The notes beneath the pieces are model-generated. The model was not told where the DNA came from. It did no database searches and saw only the letters and a list, made by a program, of their open reading frames with translations. A program made the translations under genes and the position numbers. DNA of 64,000 bases. Source: Carnegiea gigantea. Lineage: Eukaryota > Streptophyta > Magnoliopsida > Caryophyllales > Cactaceae. The stretch is taken from positions 17,501-81,500 of the forward strand of contig JAKOGI010002399.1 in the NCBI GenBank assembly GCA_029747015.1. The letters are read 5' to 3'. Within the stretch, counting starts at the first letter, position 1; every line of letters begins with the position of its first letter. Shown in pieces: positions 24,985-35,639 of this stretch.

Positions 24985-26830
24985 CTCTTTCCCCCTTAAA
25001 AGAATTTCATCCTCGAAATTCTAAACCTAAGTTCGGTCATTCCTAAAATGTATGCACACAATTTGGATATGTGCGGTAGGTTTCCAAAAGGTTTCATTTT
25101 GCAGACACTACTTTTTCTTTAAATAGAAAGAAAATGACTTATGGTATCCAGTCTCCTCCTTGCCAATCCTCTTCAAGCATGTACCCACTCTATTTAGGCG
25201 CCGAGGGCAAATCGCATTGAAGAGGGGCAAATGAGTTGGCATGGATAACCATATCAAACTTATTTTAAATGAACATCATCTTTAAAATTTTTATCTAAGC
25301 AATACTAGAATCGCAACGACTACTATACACTTACGCATCAACACGAGCGGACATTTAAAGGATTTTCATGTATGGCAACTTAAACATAATAATTCGAGGT
25401 CATATCAAGGCATTTAACTTAATCAAGTTCATGTTGAAACATGAAGAAATCGAATTATTTCCAAATCAAGTCAGTCAACCAAGGCTTTTGTATCACAGTA
25501 AAGTAGCAAGGTCACCAAGGTAGCAAGGACATAAGATAACTCAGCATCTGAAAGACTAATAATTATAAGCGACATCAATCACTGTTACAAGGATATAACC
25601 TGTACATTACTGAGAGGAATTCACGGTGCTATCAATTAGCAAGCAAGAAAGAACTTAGAAGAAAAATCGCATGCTAAGAATGCAGGCTGATGGGAAGTGG
25701 GGGTTCAATATGTTACTTGTAAGCACGTTGTTTCGGGTAGAGATCGCTCACCAGGACTAGTAGTTTTCATGGGGGAAGGAAGGCTTCTAAGTACTTAATT
25801 TGTATGCATATATTTTCAAAACAGTTGCTCAAGCATGTGAGTTATAAGGTACAATATAGCAAGCAACATGGGAGTTAGTAGAGGGATTACTCAGGAGCTC
25901 CTAAGCTTATGTCTCATGTTAGAACTAAAATAAACTAAACAAAAGATTTCCGATCAGAGTGTGTAGCTGAAAGGATAATAAGTAGACGAGATAATCACAA
26001 TAGCTTAGCTAATGGAAAGTTCGACCACAGGATCTTCATAGCAAACTGATTATCTCTGCTTACTGAGAACATGCAAGTAAGATGACGTAGTCACAGACAT
26101 GAATCTACACACTTTTGCACCCTTATAAGAATATCACAATATATAACGTAACACAACCAACCCACACCAGAGAATACATATTTCTCAATTCGACGATCAA
26201 GTGATGTATAGACTCCAATGCGACCACAAGCACCCCGAGCACATTATCGTGTCACATGAACTAGATGGACAATCACATATTCACGCAAATGTAGGTCTCG
26301 AAGATCGCAAACTATTATTATACAGAATAGTAGCATGACAATACTGCAAACCAAAACAAAAACAACCCCCTGATACTAATGGCAATAAATAAGTCAGCTA
26401 ATAAAATAAAACACACTCTAAGGTTTCCCCGTGAAGTTTATCACGTAACATATGGCATAAGATAGCATGACCATGTCATGCTATGACACTTGGATCAATC
26501 ATGCTAATGGTCATTTTATGCAACTCACACACCAAATTTAGAATAAAGAATTTAAATATAACCTTGGATACATTATCATGCTTCCCTCCTAAAACATGAA
26601 ATATATAAAGGTGAACACATGCGAATGCAGCCTCTTATAGTCACTACATCATGCATTAAATACATGTGTATATAACCACTCAAGCTATACCATAAGATAA
26701 TAAAATTTGTGGTGTGTAAACAATGGCTCAGAGATCATACTGCTTGATAAATCACACAAGTTAAATTGTTCGGCTAATTTAGCCATATGCCTGACCAAAC
26801 TCTAGCTAAGCAAACACTGTGAAGTGCATT
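24985..26830 (-). mobile_element. LARD internal domain, 3' part, minus orientation
   Basis: Begins with the polypurine tract (CTCTTTCCCCCTTAAAAG on the plus strand) and is collinear with 2456-4275. At 26831 it is cut and joined to LTR sequence (TTTACATGACTTCATTAAAG). About 1.2 kb of interior and the PBS are missing. No coding capacity. Confidence 0.8.
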
Positions 26831-27501
26831 TACTTTACATGACTTCATTAAAGACATAAGTAGGCACACATAACACCTTGCAAGCGAGAATAGACTCCAT
26901 CTTGACATAATTGACTCAACTTCTGCCTGTCACAAAGAAAACCTGGGGGAAAAAGGGGGAAGAGTAGTGGGATGAACAATCGCACGCTCAGTGAGTGTCC
27001 CCCGACCCCCTTAAAACTAAAACCGTTGCAGGCAATAATATCTTTAATAGTCACATATCACGTATTCATACTATACTACAATATTAGGCATTCATAAAAC
27101 CCCTATGGAAGGATCACTAAACATAAACTTCATTTTAACCACTCAAACATATTTCTAGGTCCATGAAGGACTAAGTTTCTTTACTGACAAGCAGTTAAGC
27201 ACGTAAGCAAGCATCGAGGGCTAAGCATAGGGGTCTTTCTTTTCCATAACATAACTTCTTAGCATTCCATTTAAACTATGCACGTAACCTCATTCATATG
27301 ATGTGCACATAAAGTTACCTCTTTTCATAATCATACTTTTCATGGCATTTCATTCATATGATATACATAAGACACACACAATTTTCAAGTCTCATTCAAA
27401 CGTCATTCATAGGGTATGCATGAAATATGCTCGTAAGGCTTTCTTTTTCATAATCGTATCTTACTTAGCATCTCATTCAGAAGTTATACTTGGAATATTC
27501 A
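26831..27501 (-). mobile_element. minus-strand LTR fragment, left of nested insertion
   Basis: LTR body beginning at the block equivalent to 12373. Interrupted at 27502 by the family B element; it resumes at 38696 with CATAAAGC, exactly the continuation seen in uninterrupted copies (21833). Confidence 0.85.
27497..27501. repeat. target-site duplication, left copy (ATTCA)
   Basis: ATTCA precedes the LTR start. The right copy at 38691-38695 is ATTCG. The empty site in sister LTRs reads ATATTCACAT, which matches one copy of the 5-bp duplication. Confidence 0.85.
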
Positions 27502-30500
27502 TGTAATAGTCCGACCCTAAATCATGTTTATTTATTTAATTAAGCCATGTTATTAATTTTTCACATTTATTCATCTCATTTAATCATCCCAGTTAAGAAA
27601 ATTCATTTCGGGCCCCACTTTATAATTCAAGTTTCATTTACCGTAAAATTTCGAAAAAATTGATAAAATGCCCCGATAAATATGATTAAGTGATAAATTA
27701 TTTTTCATAATGTCACAAAAATTTAAGTTTTAACCATGCATAAACTTGGGCCCAAATGCAATAAGTATGGCCCAATTTATTTGGGCCCGGTTTGCGGTCC
27801 GAGTCATTTTGTGCTCAAATTATGGCCCGAAAATTTGGGTTTAATTAAATTAAGTTAAACACCATCATTTGCACTTAATGTTAATTAGCAAAAAGTCTCT
27901 TTTTCATGCTTAAATATCAGCCAAGTATTATAGATAAATATCAAAGTCACTTTTTTCACCAAGCAAAGGCTAGTATTCTTCCTCTCCTCCTTTCTCTCCC
28001 CATAGGCTGCTGCTACAATGCTGACTTTTGGTGGCTATCGCCACCTTTTGCCACCAACTAGGGTTGGTGCTTGCCAGCCCCACCACCACAGCACCACCAG
28101 CAGCCACCCCCTCAATCACCATTAGCACCAAACACAATACCGCCTTCACATCTTCTTATATTCAAGGTTAAGTGAGGTAATCTTTAAATCCAACTTTGTT
28201 TAATTCTTCGTTTTATATTAGTTTTGGTCATGAATCATGTTTTTTTGATGCAATCAAGAATTATTTTGATGTTTTATTGGTTGGATCATCTTGAAAGAAA
28301 GAAAAGATGGAGGTTGTCCATGTTCATGCAAGTTTACGGTGTAACGATGGATTTTGATGGTTTTAAGTGAGATTTTGTGATCTTTGGTATTGATAATAAA
28401 AATCAAGATGTTTATGCTAATTTATATAAGTTAGAGAGTGATTTTAACAGGTGGTTATGTCAAGAAAAGCTTGCAAATAAGTGCTGTTATGCTATAAACA
28501 GGCCCAAAATAGGGTTGATTTTGGGAATAAACTGGTACTTCGTTGGGACATTGGAAAATTATGAATTTTGGTGTGAAAATACCTCAATGAGTTTGCTTTT
28601 AATAAGCTCTAGAATTACTCAATTTTGAGTTGTGTGGACTAGGTTATGACCAATTTACTGAAGACTGCACAGAATGCATCAAAACTGGGAGTAGTTTTGA
28701 ACAGTGGAATTAACGAAAAAACTGGTATTGATTGGCTCATTGAAGATTTGTGATTTTTGGGGTGTCGATAGATCAATGAGTTAGCTTTCACATGCATTTT
28801 GAATCGCCTTAATCCGAGTTCTGTGGAAAACGTTATAGCCGTTTTGCTACGACTGCATAGATTGAACTAAAATTGTGCACGTCTATGTTCTACCCTGATT
28901 TTAGGGACACTACTATGTGAACTATGCTTTGTGTCCCCAATAAAGCTTTTAGTGGACATTATGAGCTTTTCATATTGGGGTTTTACATCTTATTTGGAGG
29001 TCGAGAGTGAAAGATATGGATTTTCTAATGCAGACCATCAAACGATAACATGAGTGAATACAGAAATCGTGATATTTGGAAATATTTTTAGAAGTTTCTA
29101 TATAATTGTGGGTATTGCAAGGAAATTACAAAGTGTAGTAAGTTCAACAAGTATGATCATGTATAGAAGCTTACTTGGGTTGAAAACCAAGATAAATGAG
29201 CATGAAAATAAAATTTGGGAAGTGAGCAGAATAATGACTCAAAATCAGTGCCCATTGGACTAAATTAGAGTGTTATATGAGCTTTTATGAAAATCTCACA
29301 ACACCCCTTATGGTACTAAACCATTTGTCATCCATTTTAGAAGTGTTAAACCTTCTATTATTCATTTCAGAAGCATTATACTTTCCATTTTCTATTTCAG
29401 AAACATCAGAAACTGATATTTCATTTATTTCAATTTAAATCTTTTCGTTAGCAGCTTAAGCATTCCCATGTGGTCTATTTGGTTTCAATTTATTCTATTT
29501 CAAGTTCACTAATCCTAACTGATTTGTTTTTCAGATAATCTTGGTTTAACTTATCTTATATTGAATTATTGGAATTGTAGAAGCCTTTTTAATTAGTCAA
29601 TTTTCATTAAAGTTACGAATTATATTAGTGAATATGGTTTACTAACTACATTTATCTATAATTATATTTCTTAAACAGAAATGGGGTCTAGTCTATCATT
29701 TTCCTTTGTGCATACGTATTATCAAGTGAAATATCATTTTAAAGACTTCAGGTACGTTCATTGCCTGTATTTTTAGAAATCAGAGTGTATTTATCAACAT
29801 TATCATGTTTTGGTAAGTACATTAATGAATCAACTTACACAGTGATTTATCAGTTAATTAGTGTCCCGATCAGTTATCATCTATGGGGCATTTGCCCTTT
29901 AGTTACCCTGTGGCTTCAGGCCAGGTCCCCGATCGGCTTGGCAGGTGTACACCTATCTAGAGATCGTAACAGTATCAAGGGGTTCACTATCAGATAATAA
30001 TTAGCAATGCAGTTTTATATTAATCTCATTCCCTGTTTTGATCTTAAATAAATTACAAAGTGGGCCCAATCAGTGTTTCAATGATCATTTAACAATTCAA
30101 GAAAACATGTACTGAGTTTTAGCTTACAGTTCAAAATGTTTTTCATGTTTTGTTTTAGGCAAATGCTCAGAGAATTGCCCTCATGCCAGCAAAGCAATGG
30201 AAAAGAATAAGTTGAGCAAGGAAAGCTGTATGAATCAGCGGTGATACAGTATATGCATACTTTAAAGCTGTATTTTGAATTCTTCGGTGTATGAGGATAT
30301 AGATTACATGGTGAATTATCTTACTATGGCTTATAAACCTTACATTGGTTAACACTTGATTGTGAATGGATGATCATGTGTGAATGTGTATGGTTGAGGT
30401 TATGCTTAACTATGTTATTCCAGGACACATACTTCAAGCCTTGTCCTTTGGAACGGCGATAACGTCCCAATCATTGGATTTATCAGATTACAATTGAGTG

Positions 30501-30552
30501 ATTTATTAAGAAGAATATAAATAGTGAAACATGTTTAACTTGGGGCATTACA
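27502..30552 (+). mobile_element. 5' LTR of family B element
   Basis: Starts TGTAATAGTCCGACCC and ends GGGGCATTACA. It aligns with 35640-38690 over its full length. A hand count over the first 420 bp found about 28 differences, mostly transitions (roughly 7 percent). A pyrimidine-rich block lies at 27975-28000. Open frames of 60-85 codons (28377-28628, 29054-29263, 29761-29997) match no family I know; some recur in the 3' LTR. Confidence 0.92.
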
Positions 30553-30556
30553 GATT

Positions 30557-30569
30557 TGGTATCAGAGCC
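30557..30569 (+). other. primer-binding site, initiator tRNA-Met
   Basis: TGGTATCAGAGCC, continuing AGGTT, four bases after the 5' LTR end: an 18-base match to the expected complement of plant initiator tRNA-Met. Confidence 0.95.
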
Positions 30570-30872
30570 AGGTTGAGATTTTCTTTATGGGATATGGAGT
30601 ATGGAGTTAAGATACTGAGAAAGTTGGTTAGTGGGGAATGAAGATTATTATTATATTATTGGAGATTTGTGACACTGGTAATGTCTGCTTATCTCACACA
30701 TATTCTACTCGTATATTCTTCTTTGTCAGATGGATCCATATAAAGTATATATAGTTTGATCTCAAGCAGCAGATTTGATGGAGATTTTGAATAACAAGTT
30801 GAAATGCATTTAGGTAAGTATGGTCATAAGAGCCACCTATCTAAATGGTATGACATCCTTTTAGCTGGAATT

Positions 30873-31110
30873 GTTCTTTTTGGGATGTAAACCCTTGTAA
30901 TTCGAACATGTGGCCCGTAGAGTTGTGATCTCCGGTGTGTAGCCGTTGAGCTTGATTTGACATCCTTTTATACTTCTATTTAATGCAGAGGATGTGATGT
31001 AAGGCTTTAAGCCTAAAAAATTGCCAGTTTGCAAGCAAAACTCTATCCGTTTCGCCCCAAAAATTTAAGAATCAATAACACTCCTAGCCCTAGGGTTGGG
31101 GTTTGTTACA
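30873..31110 (+). mobile_element. captured 3' tip of a family A-like LTR inside family B
   Basis: The run from TTTTGGGATGTAAAC through CTCCGGTGTGTAGCCGTTGA, GTAAGGCTTTAAGCC and CCGTTTCGCCCCA to TTTGTTACA matches the last 300 bp of family A LTRs (compare 52630-52937 and 61850-62160), with an internal gap. It is not part of any gypsy coding region, so it is a foreign scrap in the leader before gag. Confidence 0.72.
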
Positions 31111-32497
31111 AATGTGTCCTATGAAAGGCCCTTGACTCATTTTGAGGTTAAATGCATAAGAAAACCAAGTATGGGCGGAATACACAAGTTCAATCAACTT
31201 GGCAGTTTTGATTAGTGCACAAGGACCGATTTTGAAGTAACTTTTGTCTATGATCACCATGACTTACACAAGGATTTTCCATCCTAACTTTAAGTTTAAG
31301 GAGATATCTTTTATATGAAACAAGTTTTAAGTGGATTAGAGGTCATTCGGTTATTCAAAACTGCTAGGCAGGTCAAAGTCTGCAAACTGGGTGGAATTCT
31401 GATGCACACGGTCTGAGTTTAGTCCACTTGTAGCTTGTACATTCTATCAGATAGGGAAGTTTTGATTAGACTATGCATTTCAATGACCTAAGTTGGAACT
31501 CATTTGGAGACCAGTGGTCAATGAAATTCAACCTAGAAGTCTGATGGTACAGACTATCCAAGTCAGTGGGTACCTCTAACTTTGAGCTTATATTTCCTTA
31601 TCATATGGGTGTCCTTTTGTTCGTTTCTTAGATCTAAGTGGCAATTACTTCAATTTGCTTCATTGATTGTAGATATTTTCTTCTGTAACTCACAAATTTC
31701 ATCCAAGTGAGCTATATAAGGGTTCTTGATGTAATATCCCCTGAATTGTAGGATTTTGGAGAGACTTGTTCTATGGTACATAAGTTTTGAAACCATTAAC
31801 TATCGATGGTTCCATATAAGAGAAACCAAGGACACTTTAAAGAGATATTTTGCTTCAATCCATTGCAATTTAAGACTTGCTTAAATTGCCCAAACTCTGC
31901 AAGCAGTCCATTGACTCCACCTCTATCTGTGAAGTAGACATTATTCTTGAAAATATTTCACTGTATTTTCTGACAACATACCATTTACCATTGTCCTCAT
32001 TGGACTATCAACTGTTAGATATTCCTCACTTTGACCAAGGGCTTCATCTTTTTGTCTTCATGGCATCTCCTCATCCAGTTGCATCATCATTCACTCTCAT
32101 GTCATATCTTCATCAGTTCTGATCACTTTTTTCTGTTTTTAAGAGCCCAATTGTTACTAGTAGCTGGATTATGATTGGGTTGCACCCATGTCAGTAGATG
32201 ATAATGTTGTGGCATGCCAGAACAGAAGGTAGATCTTAACTATACTTTGTATAGGGGTTGATTGTTGTCTAACTTGTGGAATCCATTGCTAAGGAAAACA
32301 CGATGTATCTACCCTTTTTGGCTGATTCAACCTCAGTTTTCTATCGAATATCACCTACATAAAGCTTAAGTTTGACAATCAAAATCTTTGTCATGCATTT
32401 GAATTGCGTCAGTGAGAAATTTTGATGGGTTACTGCCCCTGAGAAAAATATCTTTAGCTGATTCATACTAAAGAACTCTAGAATAGAAAGTCTAACC
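31111..32497 (+). other. family B interior with no recognisable gene
   Basis: About 1.4 kb between the captured LTR tip and the gag remnant. I find no domain motif in any frame. The longest ATG-started frame is 81 codons (31877-32122). It may include untranslated leader and decayed gag N-terminus. Confidence 0.5.
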
Positions 32498-32890
32498 CAG
32501 TGGAACCTGAAGAATGGATTCGAGGAATGGAGAAAGTTTTCACTGTAATAGAGTTTCCAGGTGATAAAAGGGTGAGCATTGGAACATTTCATCTAGCTGG
32601 CGAAATTGATATTTGATGGAGCATTGTTCAGAATAGGCTCTTAGGGCCTGACTTCACTTCGAGTAGATTTCTAAAAGAACTAACCACAACACTCTGGATT
32701 GCCAAAGGGAAACTAACAAATGCATATGGTGCGGTAGCCCAAGGCACCTCATTGCTGCTAGTTCCCGAAGACTGAAGGCTGTAGACAAGGGCTCCCACCT
32801 CCAAGGCCCGTAGCTGTAGGAAGGTCGTATGTGTTGAGCAAGAAGGATACTGCCACCTCTGGTGTGGTAGTTACAGAAACTCTCGTTTAA
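32498..32890 (+). pseudogene. gag remnant with zinc knuckle (family B)
   Basis: The frame from 32498 gives PEEWIRGMEKVFTVIEFPGD and then HLAGEI, the start of a retrotransposon gag domain (W---L---F, then the L-GEA-WW region), with a stop just before the expected Trp. After a gap, the codons at 32721-32762 spell CIWCGSPRHLIAAS, a CCHC zinc knuckle (C-x2-C-x4-H-x4-C) whose last Cys is Ser. A frameshift later, about 32820-32890, the sequence resembles the gag-protease linker (YVLSKKDTATSG). The real gag would bind and package RNA. At least three stops and one frameshift make this dead. Confidence 0.8.
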
Positions 32891-33054
32891 TTTTGAAACC
32901 ATTTTGTATATTGATTGATTCTGTTGCCACTCATTCATTTATTTCCACTCAATCTGTCATATAACTGAACCTTGAGAATAAGGAGGTATAAACCAATTAT
33001 GGACTCAAGTTATCCAATGACTCTAGAGTTGAGTGTTCTATCTCTCATAAACTT

Positions 33055-33258
33055 GTTTCAATTACTATTGGTGGGATAGTATTCCCCAAAGTTCTGATTC
33101 TATTTGACTCATCAGACTTTGATATCATTTCAGAAATGAGCTGGTTGTGTATTTGTGGGGCGAAGATAGGTTGTGATGACCCTAAGATTATTTCAAGAGA
33201 TGAACATGGGAGAGAAATGTGTTTCATGGTCACAGAGAGGAAAAACCTTATCCTTTAA
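33055..33258 (+). pseudogene. aspartic protease C-terminal remnant (family B)
   Basis: An open frame of 67 codons contains SSDFDIISEMSWLCICGAKI, matching the retropepsin block normally reading ADFD-ILGMDWL---A-I-C. The catalytic DTG/DSGA segment expected upstream is not recognisable, so only the C-terminal half persists. It lies between gag and RT as expected for gypsy. Confidence 0.78.
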
Positions 33259-33339
33259 ATTCTATTATAGAAACAGGTGAGCTCTTATGTCAAGGATAGG
33301 TTGTGTATTGGTGTTATGCTATTAACATTCATCCTGAGG

Positions 33340-34053
33340 AAGAAAAAGCAGAAGATATCCCTATAGTTTGTGAATTTGTAGATGTTTTTCTAAAGAATTA
33401 TCAGGAGTGCTCCGCAAAAAGAAATTGATTATGAGATTGAATTAATCCCTTACGCTCAACCTATCTCCAACACCCCATATCGCACAGCTCCAACAGAGCT
33501 TAGAAATCTGAAGATTCAGTTGCATGAGCTATTACAGAAAGTATTTATCAGACCATCTAAATCCTCCTCAACGGGATGCCCAGTTTTATTTGTAAAGAAA
33601 AAGAATGGAACCTTGAGGTTATGCATTGATTTCAGAGAACGGAATAAGATCACCCTCAAAAACTAATATCCATCGCCCCAAGTAGATGATTGATCAACTG
33701 TAGGGAACATGAGTCTTATCTAAGACCAATTTAAGGTTAGGGTACCATCAACTTAGGATTATATCTGAAGACATTACCAGAACCACACTACGGACCATGT
33801 ATGGGTCACTATGAATTTACTGTGATGCCTTTCGGCCTAATCAATGGGCCTACGGCCTTTATGGATCTTATGAATAGAGTTTCAGACCATATCTAGATAA
33901 GTCATGGTGGCATTCATGAAAGATATCTTGAAATACTCCAAGGATAAAGTTGAGCATATTGTTCATTTAAGGACAGTGTTATAGGCCTTGAAGAAACATC
34001 AATTACATAGCAAATACAAGAAGCATGAGTATTGTTAGAAGCAATGGTATTTT
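33340..34053 (+). pseudogene. reverse transcriptase remnant (family B)
   Basis: Reads in pieces. The N-terminal piece (33340-33415) has EFVDVF. An 83-codon ATG-less open frame (33416-33664) covers the fingers, with [38 protein letters not shown] and a stop after KITLKN. The palm piece (about 33809-33897) has YEFTVMPFGLINGPTAFMDL. The active-site block expected as F-IDDIL reads FMKDIL, so one catalytic aspartate is lost. It is followed by KYSKDKVEHIVHL and the connection region with two in-frame stops. The part between KITLKN and the palm, including the first catalytic Asp, is decayed. Confidence 0.9.
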
Positions 34054-34261
34054 TAGAACATATGGTTTCAAAGGAAGAGATTAAGGTTAATTTGCAAAAG
34101 GTGAAAGCAGTTACCAAGTGCTCAAGACCCACTAATGCACTGAGATTAGAAACCGTTTGAGTTTAGTAGGGAATTATCGAGTTCAGGAAGGATTTGACAA
34201 ATATTGTCCTCCCTGACCAATTTGTTAAAGAAAGCTATAAAGTTAGCAAGGAGTTTAACTA

Positions 34262-34533
34262 GTGGCTTATGCCTCCCAATAACTCAAGCCTTGTGAGAAG
34301 GATTACCTATCCATGATATGGAGTTAGCAGCTGTAGTTTTTGCAGTGAAAATTTGGAGACATTACTTATATAGAGTACCATGTAGAATCAATACTGACCA
34401 TCAAAGCTTGAAGTACATGTTCTCTCAAAAGAAGCTTAGTCTTCATGAAACATCAGTTGTGGCAGATCCAATGTCAATCAAGAAAGAGAAATATTGTGGC
34501 AGATGCCTTGAATAGGAAGGCACAACAAACCTT
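34262..34533 (+). pseudogene. RNase H remnant (family B)
   Basis: VAYAS, then a stop, then LKPCEKDY with a one-base frameshift into MELAAVVFAVKIWRHYLY and INTDHQSLKYMFSQKKL: the gypsy RNase H block (E-LA-VFALK-WRHYL-G, TDHKSLKY-F-Q). The end of the domain (NIVADALNRKA, usually NVVADALSRK) is present at 34491-34525 in another frame. The catalytic Glu (MELAA) and Asp (TDH) remain. Confidence 0.88.
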
Positions 34534-34930
34534 GAATACTGTAGTAACTACTTAACTGAATCTCTTGAGAGAACTTGAGGACTTGGACATGCAATTAGTG
34601 TCGCACAGGATGGCAAATGTTCAAATGCCGATACTTACCTTACAATCCTCCCTAATGGAGGAAATTAGAGTGAATTAGGATGATGATCCTGAGCTCCAAA
34701 GAATAAAGTAAAACCTTGAGAAAGGGATTCAATTTCAATGGACTTTGTCATGAGATTTCCTCAGATATAGTGTATGACCGAGATCAGAGATTTCAAGCCT
34801 ATTTTGAGAAGCACTTCAAAGAGCCTTTAGAATTAGATTGAACTTTTACAGTTGTTATCATCCTAAAACAGATGCGCAAGCATCTAAGAATATCAATGGA
34901 TCAACTCTTCTAAGTTGGAGCATGTAGTGC
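34534..34930 (+). pseudogene. linker and integrase core fragment with two deletions (family B)
   Basis: After the RNase H end the linker reads RELEDLDMQLV and DDPELQRIK. GIQFQW then jumps at about 34732 to SMDFVMRFPQ, skipping the HHCC zinc domain. The next jump goes to YDRDQRFQAYFEKHFK (around the second catalytic Asp), skipping the first catalytic Asp region. The FHPQTDGQSER block is frameshifted (VVIILKQMRK). Two large in-domain deletions rule out activity. Confidence 0.8.
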
Positions 34931-35124
34931 TTCACGACCTACGACCAACGTTTACATTTGAAGAAAGTATGAAACTCCGAGCAGTCAAAGTTGTGATAGC
35001 ACTAGCAGAGAATCCTTCATTAAACATTAGGACAAAATGACGGCAGACATTGACAACAAATCATCTTATGGGTTATGAAGATCTTCTCCAGCATTTAATA
35101 AGGTGACCCATGGTAGAAGATTCC

Positions 35125-35639
35125 TGAAAATATCCTATTGAAAGCGACAGAAATGCTATATCGAAAAAAGAAGGAGATTCCTGGACTTTTATGTGTGTAA
35201 CAAGGTTTTTCAAAAAGTTTCATCAATTAAGGGTGTTAGAAAGTTTCACCATATCAGTTTATTAAAAGGTCAAATTCCATAACTTATCTACCAAATCTGC
35301 CTATATAACTCAAACGCGTACATAACGTGTTCCTTACCTCGTAATTCAGCCGATACATTTTAGATCCTGACCATGCTATCATAATCAAATCTATTGTAGT
35401 CATTGGGGGTCTTGTGTTTTCAAGAGCACCCAGTTCGGACGTCATAACATAGGATTAAGCAGTTAAGCATTAAGCAGATATCTTTGACTGCATTACTTTG
35501 GGCAAATCATACCTCCCATAAGCTACTTCGGAAGCTGAGCAAGAAGTGAAAGCCAAGTACTCTTATCTATTTGAAATCACCTTGCATGATCGTCAAAGTT
35601 CATAAGTTTCGAGGAAGAAACTCTTTAAGGAGGGAAGGC
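35125..35639 (+). pseudogene. integrase C-terminus and chromodomain-like tail (family B)
   Basis: RQKCYIEKRRRFLDFYVCNK and VSSIKGVRKF (35140-35245) match the integrase C-terminal GPY-type region (RQK-YAD-RRR-LEF-VGD-V-L-V). RVHNVF and YILDPDHAI follow at about 35312-35382. The tail at 35490-35585 reads LLWANH and ATSEAEQEVKAKYSYLFE, the chromodomain-like end of plant chromoviruses with Trp changed to Ser. Several stops. The polypurine tract AAGGAGGGAAGGC ends it at 35639. Confidence 0.82.

Noticed and set aside
32654..32938. 94-codon minus-strand ORF
   Set aside because: It is the antisense of the family B gag zinc-knuckle and linker region, which is clearly recognisable on the plus strand.
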